NCBI GenBank assembly: GCA_945862365.1
Contig: CAMAXK010000013.1
Location: 1-35,025, forward strand
Direction: 5' to 3'
DNA: 35,025 bases
Source of the DNA: Chlamydia trachomatis
GTDB lineage: Bacteria > Chlamydiota > Chlamydiia > Chlamydiales > 2-12-FULL-49-11
Part shown: positions 33,101-35,025 of the stretch, in pieces
Position numbering within the stretch: the first letter of the stretch is position 1
Layout: each line of letters opens with the position of its first letter
The notes under the pieces: model-generated
What the model saw: the letters and a program-made list of their open reading frames with translations, nothing else
What the model was told of the DNA's origin: nothing
The model's database searches: none
Program-made: the position numbers and the translations under genes

Positions 33101-35025
33101 ATCTGCACAAGTAAATTGAGCTTTTTGGAAAGGGTAGGGATGTTTTCAAAAAATGTGGCAGCCTCTTCCATAGACATATCTAGCACATCGGAAATATGTT
33201 TCCCTTTATAGGTAATTGCAAGTGTCCCGGCATCAAAACGCTTTCCATCACATTCCTCACATTTCACCCAAACATCGGCTAAAAAGTCCATATCTACTTT
33301 TACAGATCCGATACCACTACAATGTGGGCATGATCCCGATTTTACATTAAAGCTAAATCGACCTTCTGAAAACCCTGCCGCTTTTGATGCTGGGAGTTTT
33401 GCAAAAAAAGCGCGGATGTCTGTAAATAAGCCTACATAGGTTGCAGGATTGGATCTTGGGGTTCTTCCAATGGGTGATTGATCTATAGAGACAACTTTTT
33501 CTATCTGTTCACACCCTAAAATCGCCTCATGTTTTCCCACAGGAAGAGATGTTTTATGAAGCTTATTATTTAAATAAGGGTAAAGGGTCTCTGTAATCAA
33601 AGAAGATTTTCCTGAGCCAGATATTCCAGTGATGGCTGTCATTACACCCAGAGGGATGGAAGTGGTTACATTTTTAAGGTTATTATGAGAGCCGTTTTTT
33701 ACTGTGATGGCATAGTTTAGATCTACTTTTCGTCTCTTTGGGATCTTGATCGACTCTCTACCTGATAAGTAATTTGCAGTGATGGAATTTTTCTCTTTGA
33801 TAAAATCTTCTGTCTTTCCAGAGAAAAGAATTTTCCCTCCTAAAATACCAGCTTTTGGGCCAATGTCGACCACAGAATCTGACGCTAAAATGGTTTCTTC
33901 ATCATGTTCCACAACAATAATGGTATTTCCAAGATTTTGTAATGCTTTTAATGTTTTAATCAGCTTTACATTGTCACTAGGATGCAGTCCAATAGAGGGT
34001 TCGTCTAAAATATATAAGACGTCTGTTAAAGACGATCCAATAAGACCTGATAAACGCACCCTTTGAGCCTCTCCACCAGAAAGTGTTGGTGAATTTCTAT
34101 CAATGGTTAGATAGGAAAGACCGGTATCTATTAAAAAAGATAAACGGGATTTCATCTCTTTGATTACCTCTTCTGAAAGAAGGGCTTGATCTTTTGTAAG
34201 TTTTACTTTTTGAAGCTGCTCTAAAAACTCTTCTACAGATAATGCTGTCCACTGATCAATTGTTTTATCTGCAAATTTAGCCGCAGATGGATAAGGCTTT
34301 AATCTTGATCCTTTACAATCTCTACAAGGAAAAATATCCATCAGTTCATGAATCTTCTTTTTATAAGAGTCAGAACTAGATTCAGTCAATCGATCCTTAG
34401 CAATGCCTACAAATCCTTTCCATTCCATATAATCAGACCATTTATAGCCGGTATCTGGATGGGTAAAATCCATTTTTATCCATTTATCCTCTGTTCCAAA
34501 TAAAAGGACATTTTGTGCTTTTTTCGAAAGATTTTTCCATGGAGTGGAAATCTTAAAGTCATAGAGCTTAGCAAGATTTTTGTAGACATTACCCCATTTC
34601 ACCGTATTATATTGTGGGGCGATTAAACACATATCTTCTTTGATCGATAAATTAGGATCGATGATTTTATCAATACTAAAATCTTGACAGATTCCGATCC
34701 CCTTGCATCGATCGCACATCCCTTTGGGATGGTTGAAGGAAAAATCCTCACTTTCAAGAGTTTTGTAATAAATGCCTGATTTTGGTGAATAACTATAAAT
34801 AGAGTAGACAAACGTTTCCTTTGTTTCAGGAATAAACACCGAAAACACCCCTTCCCCAACTTTTAACGCATGGTTAATAGCCTCATCTACCCTGACCATT
34901 TCTTCTTTCTTTAACATCACACGGTCAATGACGATTTCAATATCATGAGCTTTTTCCTTATCAAGGGTAGGGATAGCCTCACTTAAATCGTACATATCCC
35001 CATCAATAAAAATTCTATAAAATCC
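30199..35025 (-). CDS. uvrA: Double-length UvrA (two tandem UvrA copies), 5' end outside window
   Basis: Damage-recognition ATPase of UvrABC nucleotide excision repair. The frame is open to base 35025: codons before the first Met read GFYRIFIDGD, a normal UvrA interior, so the gene continues beyond the window. About 1608 residues are visible. Copy one shows CDRCKGIG and CRDCKGSRL zinc ligands, LSGGEAQRVRLSG and LDEPSIGLHPSD, Walker A GISGSGKSSL, CPHCSGIG, and a second LSGGEAQR/LDEPTTGLH set. Copy two begins with Walker A GPSGSGKTSL, CEYCSGLG, a deviant LSTGEVQR signature, LDEPTTGLHP, Walker A GVSGAGKTSL, CKRCKGHG and LSGGEASR with FDEPSTGLH. Tandem UvrA of about 1800 residues is a known chlamydial trait; normal UvrA has about 940. 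Confidence 0.95.
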   Translation of the reverse strand, partial: GFYRIFIDGDMYDLSEAIPTLDKEKAHDIEIVIDRVMLKKEEMVRVDEAINHALKVGEGVFSVFIPETKETFVYSIYSYSPKSGIYYKTLESEDFSFNHPKGMCDRCKGIGICQDFSIDKIIDPNLSIKEDMCLIAPQYNTVKWGNVYKNLAKLYDFKISTPWKNLSKKAQNVLLFGTEDKWIKMDFTHPDTGYKWSDYMEWKGFVGIAKDRLTESSSDSYKKKIHELMDIFPCRDCKGSRLKPYPSAAKFADKTIDQWTALSVEEFLEQLQKVKLTKDQALLSEEVIKEMKSRLSFLIDTGLSYLTIDRNSPTLSGGEAQRVRLSGLIGSSLTDVLYILDEPSIGLHPSDNVKLIKTLKALQNLGNTIIVVEHDEETILASDSVVDIGPKAGILGGKILFSGKTEDFIKEKNSITANYLSGRESIKIPKRRKVDLNYAITVKNGSHNNLKNVTTSIPLGVMTAITGISGSGKSSLITETLYPYLNNKLHKTSLPVGKHEAILGCEQIEKVVSIDQSPIGRTPRSNPATYVGLFTDIRAFFAKLPASKAAGFSEGRFSFNVKSGSCPHCSGIGSVKVDMDFLADVWVKCEECDGKRFDAGTLAITYKGKHISDVLDMSMEEAATFFENIPTLSKKLNLLVQMGLGYISLGQSAVTLSGGEAQRIKLSCELLTKKSSKTLYILDEPTTGLHFYDIAKLLNILHELVEAGNSIVVIEHNMDLVKCCDYVIDLGPSGGNKGGKIMAKGTPEEVANTSSPTASYIKEALGKKKLPTQSPRVESLVQKKIIIEDAHEHNLKHLSLEIEKGKISVFAGPSGSGKTSLAYNTIFCEAQRRFVETLPPFTRRFVKAMPKPKYGKMLNLSPTVATQQRMRSMNPRSTLGTVTEAYDHLRLLYTHLGKPFCPDTGYPIVQITPSFIVDQYKDLPDKTKITILSPIDTKEILDFEEWKSRFLAAGFIRIRLNGTMYELDETIPYRRLRKNKLELVIDRLIYSKTSLSHMLSSIELAIRYSSNEVVVIAGESELYYNLSFSVKETGKSFPKITHHTFSFNHTEGQCEYCSGLGILIDIDEEMYEYFGTGKEEICPECKGGRLNPLASAVLLDGLSLPKLCDLSLKEAKAFIANIPFSEVVKEPLENLVSTLTFLNDIGLHYLSMGRMTKTLSTGEVQRVRLAKELHKELTGACYILDEPTTGLHPVDNEQLNKSLLKMKERGNTLIVVEHDPLTMQIADEIFDFGPGCGKHGGKIVAKGTFAHILKDKNSVTGPYLSKEKILRRGTNQIIPKNFLEVSKATIHNIKNLHINIPLDGITVFTGVSGAGKTSLVIDLLHDHLEENLKKGKPTNKLEKPNCTINGAKILSKILHINQTPVSLCSRSDISTYLDILTPLRTFFSALPEAKIKGLKPGAFSFNSISGHCKRCKGHGHEWIDLHFLPPVKLKCTSCDGLRLNPLSLSIKYKGLSISELLACDVAKATELFPPLPKIQKALAMMISTGLDHLNLNRRVKTLSGGEASRLKIAKELTNKDLGHTLYIFDEPSTGLHFTDIELLLRLFDTLLSKGHGIWVIEHNTDIIDNSDYVIDLGPGGGFEGGKIVDSGPLAQVKANKKALITKYL

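Overview
The window looks like a chromosomal segment of a Chlamydiota bacterium outside the classical Chlamydiaceae (Simkania/Parachlamydia/Rhabdochlamydia-like). The evidence is a DUF721-gyrB-gyrA-tmk-holB block that, from memory, matches the Chlamydia order, a double-length UvrA with tandemly repeated ATPase halves, three genes coding for Inc-like proteins with bilobed hydrophobic domains, and generally AT-rich spacers. The species cannot be fixed from the sequence alone.

Layout: (1) 1-3163, minus strand: menaquinone operon menG-menF-menD, tightly coupled; menD runs off the left edge. (2) 3301-5627, plus strand: three separately promoted Inc-like genes, the last an IncA-like two-helix membrane anchor followed by about 310 residues of coiled coil. 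(3) 5710-12408, plus strand: dciA-like DUF721 gene, gyrB, gyrA, tmk, holB. (4) 12350-16202: a convergent DnaQ-like exonuclease (minus), then nusB, murB, a PHP phosphoesterase and folC (plus); these plus-strand genes overlap or abut. (5) 16203-16670: a gene-free island with a MITE-like inverted repeat and a separate direct repeat. (6) 16671-19288, minus strand: lgt, a PIN-TRAM membrane protein and acpS, followed by divergent rlmH. (7) 19754-22866: a 626-residue protein of unknown function (minus), ssb, and two 49-residue lipoprotein genes too short for usual ORF cut-offs. (8) 22892-30073: accessory block with a 1532-residue membrane/coiled-coil protein, a BBP7-like outer-membrane barrel, the small SRP RNA (ffs) with a good promoter, and a leucine-rich-repeat protein with a membrane tail. 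(9) 30199-35025, minus strand: the tandem UvrA, cut at the right edge.

Housekeeping functions (replication, supercoiling, peptidoglycan precursor, folate, lipoprotein maturation, quinone synthesis, nucleotide excision repair) alternate with blocks of probable host-interaction genes. The best candidates for undescribed biology are the Inc trio, the 1532-residue protein, the LRR-membrane protein, the paired tiny lipoproteins, the repeat island after folC, and folC itself, which has no ATG, GTG or TTG start upstream of its P-loop.
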